Source of the DNA: Bacteroidota bacterium
GTDB lineage: Bacteria; Bacteroidota; Bacteroidia; 2-12-FULL-35-15
Direction: 5' to 3'
Assembly (NCBI GenBank): GCA_947479085.1
Contig: CANJYB010000026.1
Span: forward strand, 1 to 58,325
Length of the DNA: 58,325 nt
Part shown: one piece after another, positions 7,853-16,200 of the stretch
How positions within the stretch are numbered: the first letter of the stretch is position 1
Layout: every line of letters begins with the position of its first letter
Made by a program: the position numbers and the translations under genes
Notes under the pieces: generated by a model
What the model saw: the letters and a program-made list of their open reading frames with translations, nothing else
What the model was told of the DNA's origin: nothing
Databases searched by the model: none

Positions 7853-9070
7853 TTATTTTCTCTTCCCTCCACCTTGAGGCTTGTTTTGCCTTGGTTCGCT
7901 TCTTTGTTGTGGTTGCGACCTTGGTTGGCTCCGCTCTTGTGTCCTTTCCGCTTTACGTTCCGAACGATTCGGTTTTACCTGTTGATTGTTATTTCGCTGT
8001 TGATTATTCTCCCTCGTATTATTCCTTGGTTCATTATTCCGCGGTTGGTTGTTATTTACCTTGTTTTCATTCCTCTGATGATTATCATTCACTTTACCAT
8101 TCTCATTTCTTTTATGAACGTCATTTTGTTTAGAATTACCGTTTCTATGTTCATCCCTGTTTTGTTGCCCTTTCGGGTTATCCCTTACCGCCTTGTTTTC
8201 ATTCATCGATTTATTCAATAAATCACGTCTTGCATAAGTGGTACGATAAGTTCCTGCACTTCTATAATGAGTTACGGTAACAGAAACACTTCTATGCGGA
8301 GCATAAAAACCATGAGCTACAGGAGCTCTGAATTCATACGCTCTATGGTAATAACCATAATGATGGTAATGGAAACCATAATACTCATGCCAATACCATG
8401 GTACCCAAGGATTCCAATAGTGAGGATAATATCCCCAATGCCATGGTGACACATATACTACATAAGAAGGAGCGTATAAAAAATCCCACATGTACCAGGT
8501 ATTAACAGGGTAATAAGAACCCCCGTAAGAATCCGGATAATTGTCATCGTTACTATAATAGTTGTTGGTGGTATTATTTACAATGGTTTGATTACCTGAA
8601 TATCCGGGATTGGGAGTTCCACCGGAAGCTCCATCCTTTTCACCCGCTTCTTTAGGCTCTACAATGTAATTTTTGCCATAAAGTTCCTCATCACCTACTA
8701 TCTGAATTCTTATTTTTCCGTCTTTATCTTTATCAACTTCAATAACTGCAACATCCTGCAATTCCTTTTCACTTATTTCATCCTTCAGCACTATAGCATG
8801 AGAGGTTCCCTGCACATTATCAACTACCTTAATATAGTCAATTTTATTGTCCCCGTTCAAGTCAAGGTTATTGATTTTAGAATCCTGGGCATTTAACTTC
8901 CCTTCAAACTCTTCAAGCGTTTTGGACTGTTGAAAAATGTCCAACACCCCATAAAGGTTAAGATTATCACCTGGCAAACCAAGAGAATCTTTTATCTGAC
9001 CTTGTGAGAAAACAGGAGAACAGATTAAACTGCTTCCAACCATTGCTATTGAGAAAACTAACTTTTTCAT
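7853..9070 (-). CDS. Secreted His/Tyr/Trp-rich protein with basic Gln/Asn-rich tail
   Basis: A 405-residue exported protein of unknown function. It has a signal peptide ending near VFSQ, then two Asp-rich loops (LNGDNKIDY and DKDKDGKIR) resembling calcium-binding loops within a small alpha/beta domain. The middle (about residues 190-260) is extremely rich in Tyr, Trp and His (WYMWDFLYAPSYVVY, HEYYGFHYHHYGYYH). The final 110 residues are Arg/Asn/Gln/Lys-rich and low complexity. The architecture is seen in Bacteroidota envelope proteins of unassigned role. The His-rich block suggests metal binding and the tail suggests interaction with nucleic acid or polyanions; both are inference. Confidence 0.75.
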   Translation of the reverse strand: MKKLVFSIAMVGSSLICSPVFSQGQIKDSLGLPGDNLNLYGVLDIFQQSKTLEEFEGKLNAQDSKINNLDLNGDNKIDYIKVVDNVQGTSHAIVLKDEISEKELQDVAVIEVDKDKDGKIRIQIVGDEELYGKNYIVEPKEAGEKDGASGGTPNPGYSGNQTIVNNTTNNYYSNDDNYPDSYGGSYYPVNTWYMWDFLYAPSYVVYVSPWHWGYYPHYWNPWVPWYWHEYYGFHYHHYGYYHRAYEFRAPVAHGFYAPHRSVSVTVTHYRSAGTYRTTYARRDLLNKSMNENKAVRDNPKGQQNRDEHRNGNSKQNDVHKRNENGKVNDNHQRNENKVNNNQPRNNEPRNNTRENNQQRNNNQQVKPNRSERKAERTQERSQPRSQPQQRSEPRQNKPQGGGKRK

Positions 9071-9176
9071 TTTACTGATTTTTAATTATAATAATAAGAC
9101 TAAATATTTACTTAAAGGTTTAATTACATAAACCGTTCCAATTTTATTTTTTACATTTACCATCAATATAAAAAAC

Positions 9177-9431
9177 ATGTTAACCAATAACGACATACTA
9201 AAAAAACTTAGGGTAGCCCTTGAGTTAAAAGACGAAGACGTAATAAAAATCCTGAAACTTGCCGACTACGAAATTTCGAAAAGTGAACTCAGTGCTCTTT
9301 ATCGCAAACCCGATCATCCGAACTATAAAGAATGCGGGGATCAACTTTTAAGGAATTTTCTAAACGGTCTGGTTATATACAAGCGGGGCCCGATGCCCCC
9401 TAAAAATACTGAACGAAGAGAAAATAATTAA
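9177..9431 (+). CDS. DUF1456 family protein (single repeat)
   Basis: An 84-residue protein matching one repeat of the DUF1456 (YehS-like) family: LTNNDILKKLRVALELKDED, then IIKIL-like helix and KSELSALYRKPDHPNYKECGDQLLRNFLNGL. Family members in proteobacteria usually have two such repeats in about 150 aa; here only one is present, followed by a short basic tail. Function is unknown. The stop codon lies 2 bp before the helicase start, so the two genes are very likely co-transcribed. Confidence 0.8.
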   Translation: MLTNNDILKKLRVALELKDEDVIKILKLADYEISKSELSALYRKPDHPNYKECGDQLLRNFLNGLVIYKRGPMPPKNTERRENN

Positions 9432-9433
9432 AA

Positions 9434-11752
9434 ATGGAAGAATCTCTGCAAACCAATTTAGAACCCACTGAATTTGTTTCGAAATTCATTGGTCAGACAA
9501 ATAAAAACATTTTCCTTACCGGAAAAGCCGGTACAGGAAAAACCACATTATTGCATCAAATTGTCAGCAATACCTATAAGAAATGTATTGTAGCAGCCCC
9601 AACAGGAATAGCGGCAATTAATGCAAAAGGAGTTACTCTTCATTCCCTTTTTCAACTGCCCTTTGGCAGTTTTATTCCTGAAATTCAAATCTCCAAATCT
9701 TACAGAGAGAATTCAAGAGTAAGCGACCCTACTTCCCTTATCAAAAATTTACAAATGTTTGATGCAAAGAGGAAGCTTTTGCGAGAATTGGAATTACTCA
9801 TTATAGACGAGGTTAGTATGCTTAGGGCGGATTTGCTGGATGCCATAGATCTTATTTTGCGGCATGTCAGGAGAAAGAATCACATTCCGTTTGGAGGGGT
9901 ACAGATTTTATTTATCGGAGATTTACTGCAACTGCCTCCTGTAATTAAAGATGATGAATGGGATCAGTTAAAACCTTTTTATAAGAGTATTTATTTTTTT
10001 GATTCCAGAGTATTGCAACAGAACAAACCTGTTTACATAGAACTTGATAAAATATACCGCCAGGCGGATGAAAAGTTTATTACTCTATTGGCTCACCTTA
10101 GAGACAATATTCTCATGAAAGAGGATTTTAACTTATTGAATACTTATTTTAAACCCGACTTTAAATCAACACCGGAAGATAATTACATTACACTAACTAC
10201 ACATAACTATAAAGCAACAGAACTGAATAAAAATTTTCTGGAACGATTACCTGAGAAATCTTATTTCTTTGAAGCAAAAATTGAAGGAGATTTTTATGAC
10301 AATTCATATCCTTTAGAAAAAACACTGGAGTTGAAAAAGGGTTCGCAAATAATGTTTGTTAAAAACGACCCAAGCGGACAACAACGTTTTTTTAATGGCA
10401 GAATTGGGGTAGTTTCAGCATTAACAAACGAATCAATAGAGGTAACTTTTAACGATACGAAAAATAAAATTATAGTTGAACCGTACAAATGGGAGAATAT
10501 TAAATATAAAGTTAACGGGACTAACAACGAAATAGAAGAAAGTGTTAGTGGCACATTTACACATTATCCTATAAAATTAGCCTGGGCAATTACAGTTCAC
10601 AAAAGCCAGGGTCTTACTTTCGATAAGGCGATTATTGATATTGGAAGTGCTTTTGCCCCGGGACAGGTTTATGTAGCTTTATCACGTTTGCGTTCACTTT
10701 CAGGACTGGTGCTTACTTCGCAGATAAATACCAACAGCATTAGCAGTGACGAAAAAATTGCTGATTATTCTAAAAAACAAACTGAGGAACAAAATCTACC
10801 TGAAATACTAAATGACGAAACCCATCATTATCTTAAGAGTTTTATTTTAAAATGTTTTGATTTCTCTTTATTGATGAGAGAAGTGCAGGAACATGCTGAT
10901 AGTTACCGAAAAACGGATGAATCAAAATCCATTAAGCAAAAACATCATAACTGGGCAAAAGAATTAGAAAAGCAAATAAGTGAAATAAAACCAATAGCTG
11001 AAAAATTTAAGAATCAGGTGGCTCAGATATTAGAGGGCAAACAGGAAGGGTATCTTGACTTTCTTAATAAAAGAGTGCAGTCAGCTTCGGAATATTTTTT
11101 ACCGGCTTTTAAGAATTTTACAAAACAAATTTTTAAGCATATAGAAGAAATTAAAGGAGAAAAGAAAATAAAAACCTATTTGCAGGAATTACTTGAACTC
11201 GAAATTTTATTTTTCGAACAGCAGAAACTAATCAACAAATCAGTTTTTGTAATCGAAGTAACTCTTTTTAATAAAGAATACACCGGAGCAGATGTAAAAA
11301 AATTATATTCCGACATAGTAAGAGATGAGCAATTAAGACAGGTAAATTCAATGCCTTTGTCAACAGGAAAAGAAGGCCAAACAGAAACAATTACAAAAGA
11401 GAAAAAACCACGAGTAAGAAAACCAAAAGGTGCGCCTAAAGAAAAGATTGACACCAAACTTGAAACATTTAAGCTATATAAAGAAGGGAAAAACGTTCTC
11501 CAGATTTCTCAGGAAAGAAAAATGACACCTGGCACTATTGAAGGACACTTAGCCCATTATGTTACAAAAGGAGAATTAAAAGGAAGTGATTTTATATCAA
11601 ACGAAAAAGCTGAAAAAATTATAGCTACCGCTAAAAAACTAAATACTCTCTTTTTCGGTCAGATAAAACAATCATTGGGAGATGAGTTTACTTATAGTGA
11701 AATAAAATTTGCAATAGCTTCCTACCTTTCTACCGACCCGGAAAATAAATAA
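9434..11752 (+). CDS. Pif1/RecD-like superfamily 1 helicase with C-terminal HTH
   Basis: ATP-dependent DNA helicase of 772 residues. Walker A is GKAGTGKT at residues 30-37; Walker B is LLIIDEVSML near 117-126; a glutamine motif III (LFIGDLLQLPPV) follows; and the UvrD_C_2-type C-terminal helicase segment reads LAWAITVHKSQGLTFDKA, then VYVALSRLRSLSGL. The last 100 residues contain a RecQ-type helix-turn-helix (ETFKLYKEGKNVLQISQERK), probably for DNA binding. The family acts in replication-fork and recombination intermediates. It is translationally close to the DUF1456 gene. The exact biological role in Bacteroidota is not settled. Confidence 0.88.
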   Translation: MEESLQTNLEPTEFVSKFIGQTNKNIFLTGKAGTGKTTLLHQIVSNTYKKCIVAAPTGIAAINAKGVTLHSLFQLPFGSFIPEIQISKSYRENSRVSDPTSLIKNLQMFDAKRKLLRELELLIIDEVSMLRADLLDAIDLILRHVRRKNHIPFGGVQILFIGDLLQLPPVIKDDEWDQLKPFYKSIYFFDSRVLQQNKPVYIELDKIYRQADEKFITLLAHLRDNILMKEDFNLLNTYFKPDFKSTPEDNYITLTTHNYKATELNKNFLERLPEKSYFFEAKIEGDFYDNSYPLEKTLELKKGSQIMFVKNDPSGQQRFFNGRIGVVSALTNESIEVTFNDTKNKIIVEPYKWENIKYKVNGTNNEIEESVSGTFTHYPIKLAWAITVHKSQGLTFDKAIIDIGSAFAPGQVYVALSRLRSLSGLVLTSQINTNSISSDEKIADYSKKQTEEQNLPEILNDETHHYLKSFILKCFDFSLLMREVQEHADSYRKTDESKSIKQKHHNWAKELEKQISEIKPIAEKFKNQVAQILEGKQEGYLDFLNKRVQSASEYFLPAFKNFTKQIFKHIEEIKGEKKIKTYLQELLELEILFFEQQKLINKSVFVIEVTLFNKEYTGADVKKLYSDIVRDEQLRQVNSMPLSTGKEGQTETITKEKKPRVRKPKGAPKEKIDTKLETFKLYKEGKNVLQISQERKMTPGTIEGHLAHYVTKGELKGSDFISNEKAEKIIATAKKLNTLFFGQIKQSLGDEFTYSEIKFAIASYLSTDPENK

Positions 11753-11777
11753 CCTATTTTGGGAATAGCCCGATTTG

Positions 11778-12215
11778 TTAATCGGTTAATCCTTTAATAG
11801 GAATAGGGAAAATAAAATTCTCAAAAAAACTTCTGGCTGATTTTTTCACATGGTTAGTATATCCGTCCAAACTTTGGTGTAATGATTTGGCAAATTCCTT
11901 ATTCAATTTTGCAATCACCAAATTGGTAAGTCCAATTTCTTTTTTCAATTCCTCTCGTTTAGCATCGTCAAATGGTGAATACTTTTTAACTACTGCCTCA
12001 AAGTTCATTTTGAAATTAGTTTCTACTTCCATATAATAAGGTAATAAAAGAGGATTAGAAGTAAAGGTTTTCAGGTGTGCCATTTTGATTGCGTCCGCTT
12101 TTTGTTCATTATTTATTCCAAACGAACCGCTGGAAGCAAGAACAGAAAGTAATGCAGGCGCTTTTAATAAGAGTTGCTGATCTTTGCTACTTAATTTTTT
12201 GAACTCTTTTATCAT
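11778..12215 (-). CDS. Hypothetical all-alpha protein
   Basis: A 145-residue soluble protein predicted almost wholly helical, starting MIKEFKKLSSKDQQLLLKAP. No signal peptide, transmembrane segment or catalytic motif is seen. It is convergent with the helicase gene, with 25 bp between stop codons, and has a TACTTTTG promoter element 40 bp upstream, so it is likely expressed alone. I do not recognise the family. Confidence 0.65.
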   Translation of the reverse strand: MIKEFKKLSSKDQQLLLKAPALLSVLASSGSFGINNEQKADAIKMAHLKTFTSNPLLLPYYMEVETNFKMNFEAVVKKYSPFDDAKREELKKEIGLTNLVIAKLNKEFAKSLHQSLDGYTNHVKKSARSFFENFIFPIPIKGLTD

Positions 12216-12255
12216 GGGAATAGAAACAAGTATTTGGAATTGATTTAAAACTATA

Positions 12256-12263
12256 CAAAAGTA
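12256..12263 (-). promoter_or_regulatory. TAnnTTTG promoter element
   Basis: Minus-strand TACTTTTG lies 41 bp upstream of the ATG at 12215 and supports that start. Confidence 0.55.
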
Positions 12264-12379
12264 AACAGATTGTTTCCCTATATATTATAAAATCCTAACT
12301 ATATATTGTATTATTCCATGATTTAATGAAGATAACTGATTTAGTTTACAGTCAAAATATCAATCATCTTGTTTAATTT

Positions 12380-12613
12380 TTATGGAACATAAATACTATG
12401 AGGGGGTGAAAATCTTGAAATATTGCCTGAATCATCTTTTAAGGCAAATCTGTAAGTAACTTTAGAAAATTCTATTAGATTCAAGTCCATCGGAGAATAT
12501 GCATACGAAGCATGAGAAGGAAGTGTGAATCGTAAATCTCCATCTCTGGATACGATGATATGTGTGATACGTGAAGGGTTTTTCATTAAATCAAATCTCA
12601 CGTGATAAAACAA
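12380..12613 (-). pseudogene. Fragment of a fibronectin-like secreted protein
   Basis: A 77-codon open frame ending in a stop. The sequence (THIIVSRDGDLRFTLPSHAS, then VTYRFALKDDSGNISRFSPP) has the strand pattern of a fibronectin type III-like module, similar in style to the lipoprotein at 19451. There is no signal peptide at its start and no promoter element nearby, and it lies in a stretch with other gene debris. I read it as the C-terminal remnant of a larger exported protein; a small intact gene cannot be excluded. Confidence 0.4.
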
Positions 12614-12798
12614 CCTAACTGAAGGGTATTAGGTCGTCTGAAAACTGTCCAGAATAAATCGTTCATCCGGATTTCCTTCCTCAAATACATTATTAGCAAG
12701 CAATTCAGGATCTTCACTTTTTTTTGGTGCATGAGTTGTTTAAGATTACCATAACCAACAAACTAATAAAAATACAAGTATAATTTGATTTTATTTAA

Positions 12799-12984
12799 CT
12801 ACCTATTAATATTAAAAACCAATCCCAAGGAGCACGTAGATATATAATCACTTTTCACATTAATCTGATTCAAAGTTAGTAAAGGTGTTTCAGAATAGAT
12901 TGGTCTCACAAATTTCCTTGACAGAATTAATAGTCCTGCAGACAATACCAAAGCAACAGGAATAATATTTAAATTTCTCATCAT
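12799..12984 (-). CDS. Small membrane or exported peptide, possibly a gene fragment
   Basis: A 61-codon frame beginning MMRNLNIIPVALVLSAGLLIL, which reads as a single membrane helix or signal peptide followed by 40 polar residues. Between this frame and 12613 another short minus-strand frame ends in ERFILDSFQTT, so several broken pieces lie together here. It may be the 5' end of a decayed gene. Weak call. Confidence 0.3.
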   Translation of the reverse strand: MMRNLNIIPVALVLSAGLLILSRKFVRPIYSETPLLTLNQINVKSDYISTCSLGLVFNINR

Positions 12985-13013
12985 TGTTTTTTTTCTTTCA
13001 AAGTTCGGATTAA

Positions 13014-13202
13014 TGCCCCCAGTTTATGCGCAAATACAGGAAACATGCTATAGTTGTTATCCCTATTACTGCTGGAGTTGTTACCCCATCGTCCGATATG
13101 ACTTCTCAATTATTAGTTGTATTTGCGCTTTACATGCTGTATCAACTCAGCATTTTTGTTTCGCTTTATAAAATGCAAAAGCGTAATTTATTGCTGGAGT
13201 AA
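13014..13202 (+). pseudogene. tatC: 3' fragment of tatC
   Basis: The frame reads CPQFMRKYRKHAIVVIPITA, then GVVTPSSDMTSQLLVVFALYMLYQLSIFVS and a basic tail before TAA at 13200. This is the end of TatC, the core membrane subunit of the twin-arginine translocase: the family has FMRKYRR at the start of its last hairpin, a TP(P)D loop, and a final helix ending LYEISIFV. An in-frame TAA at 13011 and unrelated DNA before it show that about three quarters of the gene is missing. A complete tatC should exist elsewhere in the genome if the pathway is retained. Confidence 0.75.
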
Positions 13203-13292
13203 GCAAAAAAACAATTGATAAAATTGTAGATTATTTTCCACTAGAATATATATCTTTACCAACTGAAATGACTTAATAAAAATATTTCGCCA

Positions 13293-16200
13293 ATGAAAAA
13301 ACTCCTACTATTCTTTTCCGTTCTATGTCTTCAGAACATTTTATTTGCTCAAGTAGCAAATGATGATTATGCGCTGAAACTACAGGCAAAATTGGCAGGT
13401 CTTCATCCGCCATCCACTCGAGCCGTTTTGCGCAGCGACCCTGAACAGGATTGTAACAGTGCCATTCCTGTGTGTCAATATACCTATTCACAAAATGTTT
13501 CATATTCGGGCGAAGGTAATACTCAGGAAATTCCAGGTAATACCTGTTTAGCTTCTAATGAATTAAATTCAGTATGGTATATTTTTACAGTTCAGGCAAG
13601 TGGTTCCGAAAACTTTCAGATAACGCCCAACAACAGTAGCGATGATTATGATTTTGCTTTATACAATATTACAGGGCAAAATTGTTCGGGAATAGCTAGT
13701 GGTGCTATTACTCCAATAAGATGTAATTATTCAGCAACCTCAGGCAACACTGGATTAAGCGCAAGCGGAACAAATGCTTCGGAGCCTGCTAGTGGTAGTA
13801 ATCAATCAACAACTTTGGCTGTTACAACAGGGCAAACGTATGTATTGATAGTAAGTAATTATAGTTCTACGCAAAATGGTTATACCTTAAACTTTCAGCA
13901 AGGAGCAGGTGCAGCAAATATTTTTGACAATGTACCTCCTACTCCAGCATCGGTTATTGCTCCATGTGGGTCATCAACCATAACATTGGTTACTTCCGAG
14001 CCTGTTCTTTGTTCAACCATTAGTCCTTCGGGAAGTGAATATACTATCACCGGAACAGGTGGTCCTTACACTATTTCCTCATCATCGGGAATAAACTGTG
14101 GAAATTCAACGCTGCAAATAAATATCAACATCTCTCCAGCACTTTCTGGTACAGGTCCATGGACATTGAATATAGCCAGCGGGTCGGATGGAGATGTACT
14201 AATTGATAATTGTGGAAATCAAATGGTACCGACTTCTATTGTATTTCCTACTTCACCTTCGGTGGCAGCCATTACCGGACCGGGAGTAGTATGCTCTGGA
14301 ACAACAGTGGCATTAACTGCATCCAATGGTTCGTCATGGGCGTGGACGGGACCTGCGGGATTTACCGCAACTACACAAACAATAAGTATCGCACCCACTG
14401 CTTCTGGAACATACAATTGCAATATTACTTTTGGTACCTGCGGAAGTTCTTCTGCATCGTATAATGTAACGGTTAAAGCAAGTCCTACGGCAAGTTTTAC
14501 CATCAACCCAAACCCTGTATGTGTGGGCGTTCCGGTTACCTTTACCAATACTTCGGTAATGGCACAAACCTGTATGTTATTAGGTTTGCCGCAAGGTACG
14601 CCTTGCCCTTGCGGATTTCTGCAAACATGTGGAACACCTTCTAATCAAGGTTTATTTGTAAACTATTTATGGACTTTTGGAGATGGAGGCACATCTTTTT
14701 ATTTGCTAGGTATAGGAGCATTTAGTCCAACTCATACATATACAGCTCCTGGAACTTATACGGTAACATTAACAATTACTGACAATTTTTCGGGATGCAC
14801 TGCTTCAACTGCGCAAACCATTACTGTACTTGCTAATTCAGGACCGCTTACTATTACTCCTGCTACAGTAACCATTTGTCCGGGGCAAAGCACTAACCTT
14901 ACTGCAAGTGGAGGCTCCAGCTATACATGGACTTCCAACCCTGTCGGATTTAATGGTATAGGAGCAACGGTGTCTGTTTCACCATTGGTTACAACCACCT
15001 ATAATGTAACATCACCGGGCTGTTCGGGAGCATTAAACGCATCTGCAGTAGTTACCGTGAGCGGTGCAGCTATTGCCACATCCATAATAACAGGGGTTAC
15101 ACCTGTATGTCCAAATCAGGCAGGAGTTGTTTATTCTGTTGTAAATACGGTTGGTTCCACTTATAACTGGACCGTTCCGGTTGGGGCAGTAATTACTGCA
15201 GGACAAGGGACAAATTCAATAACTGTTACTTTTGGAGCAACGGCAGGAACTGTTTCGGTTACCGAATCTAATTCATGCGGATCAGGAACTCCGATTAATT
15301 TTGCAGTCGCTTTGGGTGCACCTCCTGTAACCTCAGCTATAACGGGTTCTACACCTGTTTGTCCGAATGCAGTTGGAATTGTTTATTCTGTTACTAATAC
15401 TACCGGCTCTAATTATAACTGGACCGTTCCTGTTGGGGCAGTAATTACAGCAGGACAAGGGACAAATTCAATAACTGTTACTTTTGGAGCAACCGCAGGA
15501 ACTGTTTCGGTTACCGAATCTAATTCATGCGGATCAGGAGCTCCTGTAAATTTTGCTGTAGCAATAAGTGCAATACCTGTAACATCAGCTATAACGGGTT
15601 CTACACCTGTATGTCCGAATGCAGTTGGAATTGTTTATTCTGTTACTAATACTACCGGCTCTACTTATAACTGGACTGTTCCGGCAGGAGCAGTAATTAC
15701 AGCAGGACAAGGAACAAATTCAATCACAGTTACTTTTGGTGCAACTGGCGGAAATATATCTGTTACGGAAACTAGCACTTGTGGTGTCGGTGCTCCTATA
15801 AATTTTGCGGTAGCTATTAGTTCAATACCTGTAACATCAGCAATAACAGGAACTATACCTGTTTGCCCCAATGCAGTTGGAATTATTTATTCTGTTACAA
15901 ATACTGCTGGCTCTACCTACAACTGGACTGTTCCCGCTGGTGCAGTAATTACAGCAGGACAAGGAACAAATTCAATCACAGTTACTTTTGGTGCAACTGG
16001 CGGAAATATATCTGTTACTGAAACCAGCACTTGTGGTGTCGGTGCTCCTGTAAATTTTGCGGTTACTATTAGTTCAATACCTGTAACATCAGCAATAACA
16101 GGCACTACTCCCGTGTGCGCGAATGCTACAGGAATAGTTTACTCCGTAACTAATACTGCCGGCTCTACCTATAACTGGACTGTTCCTGCAGGTGCAAGTA

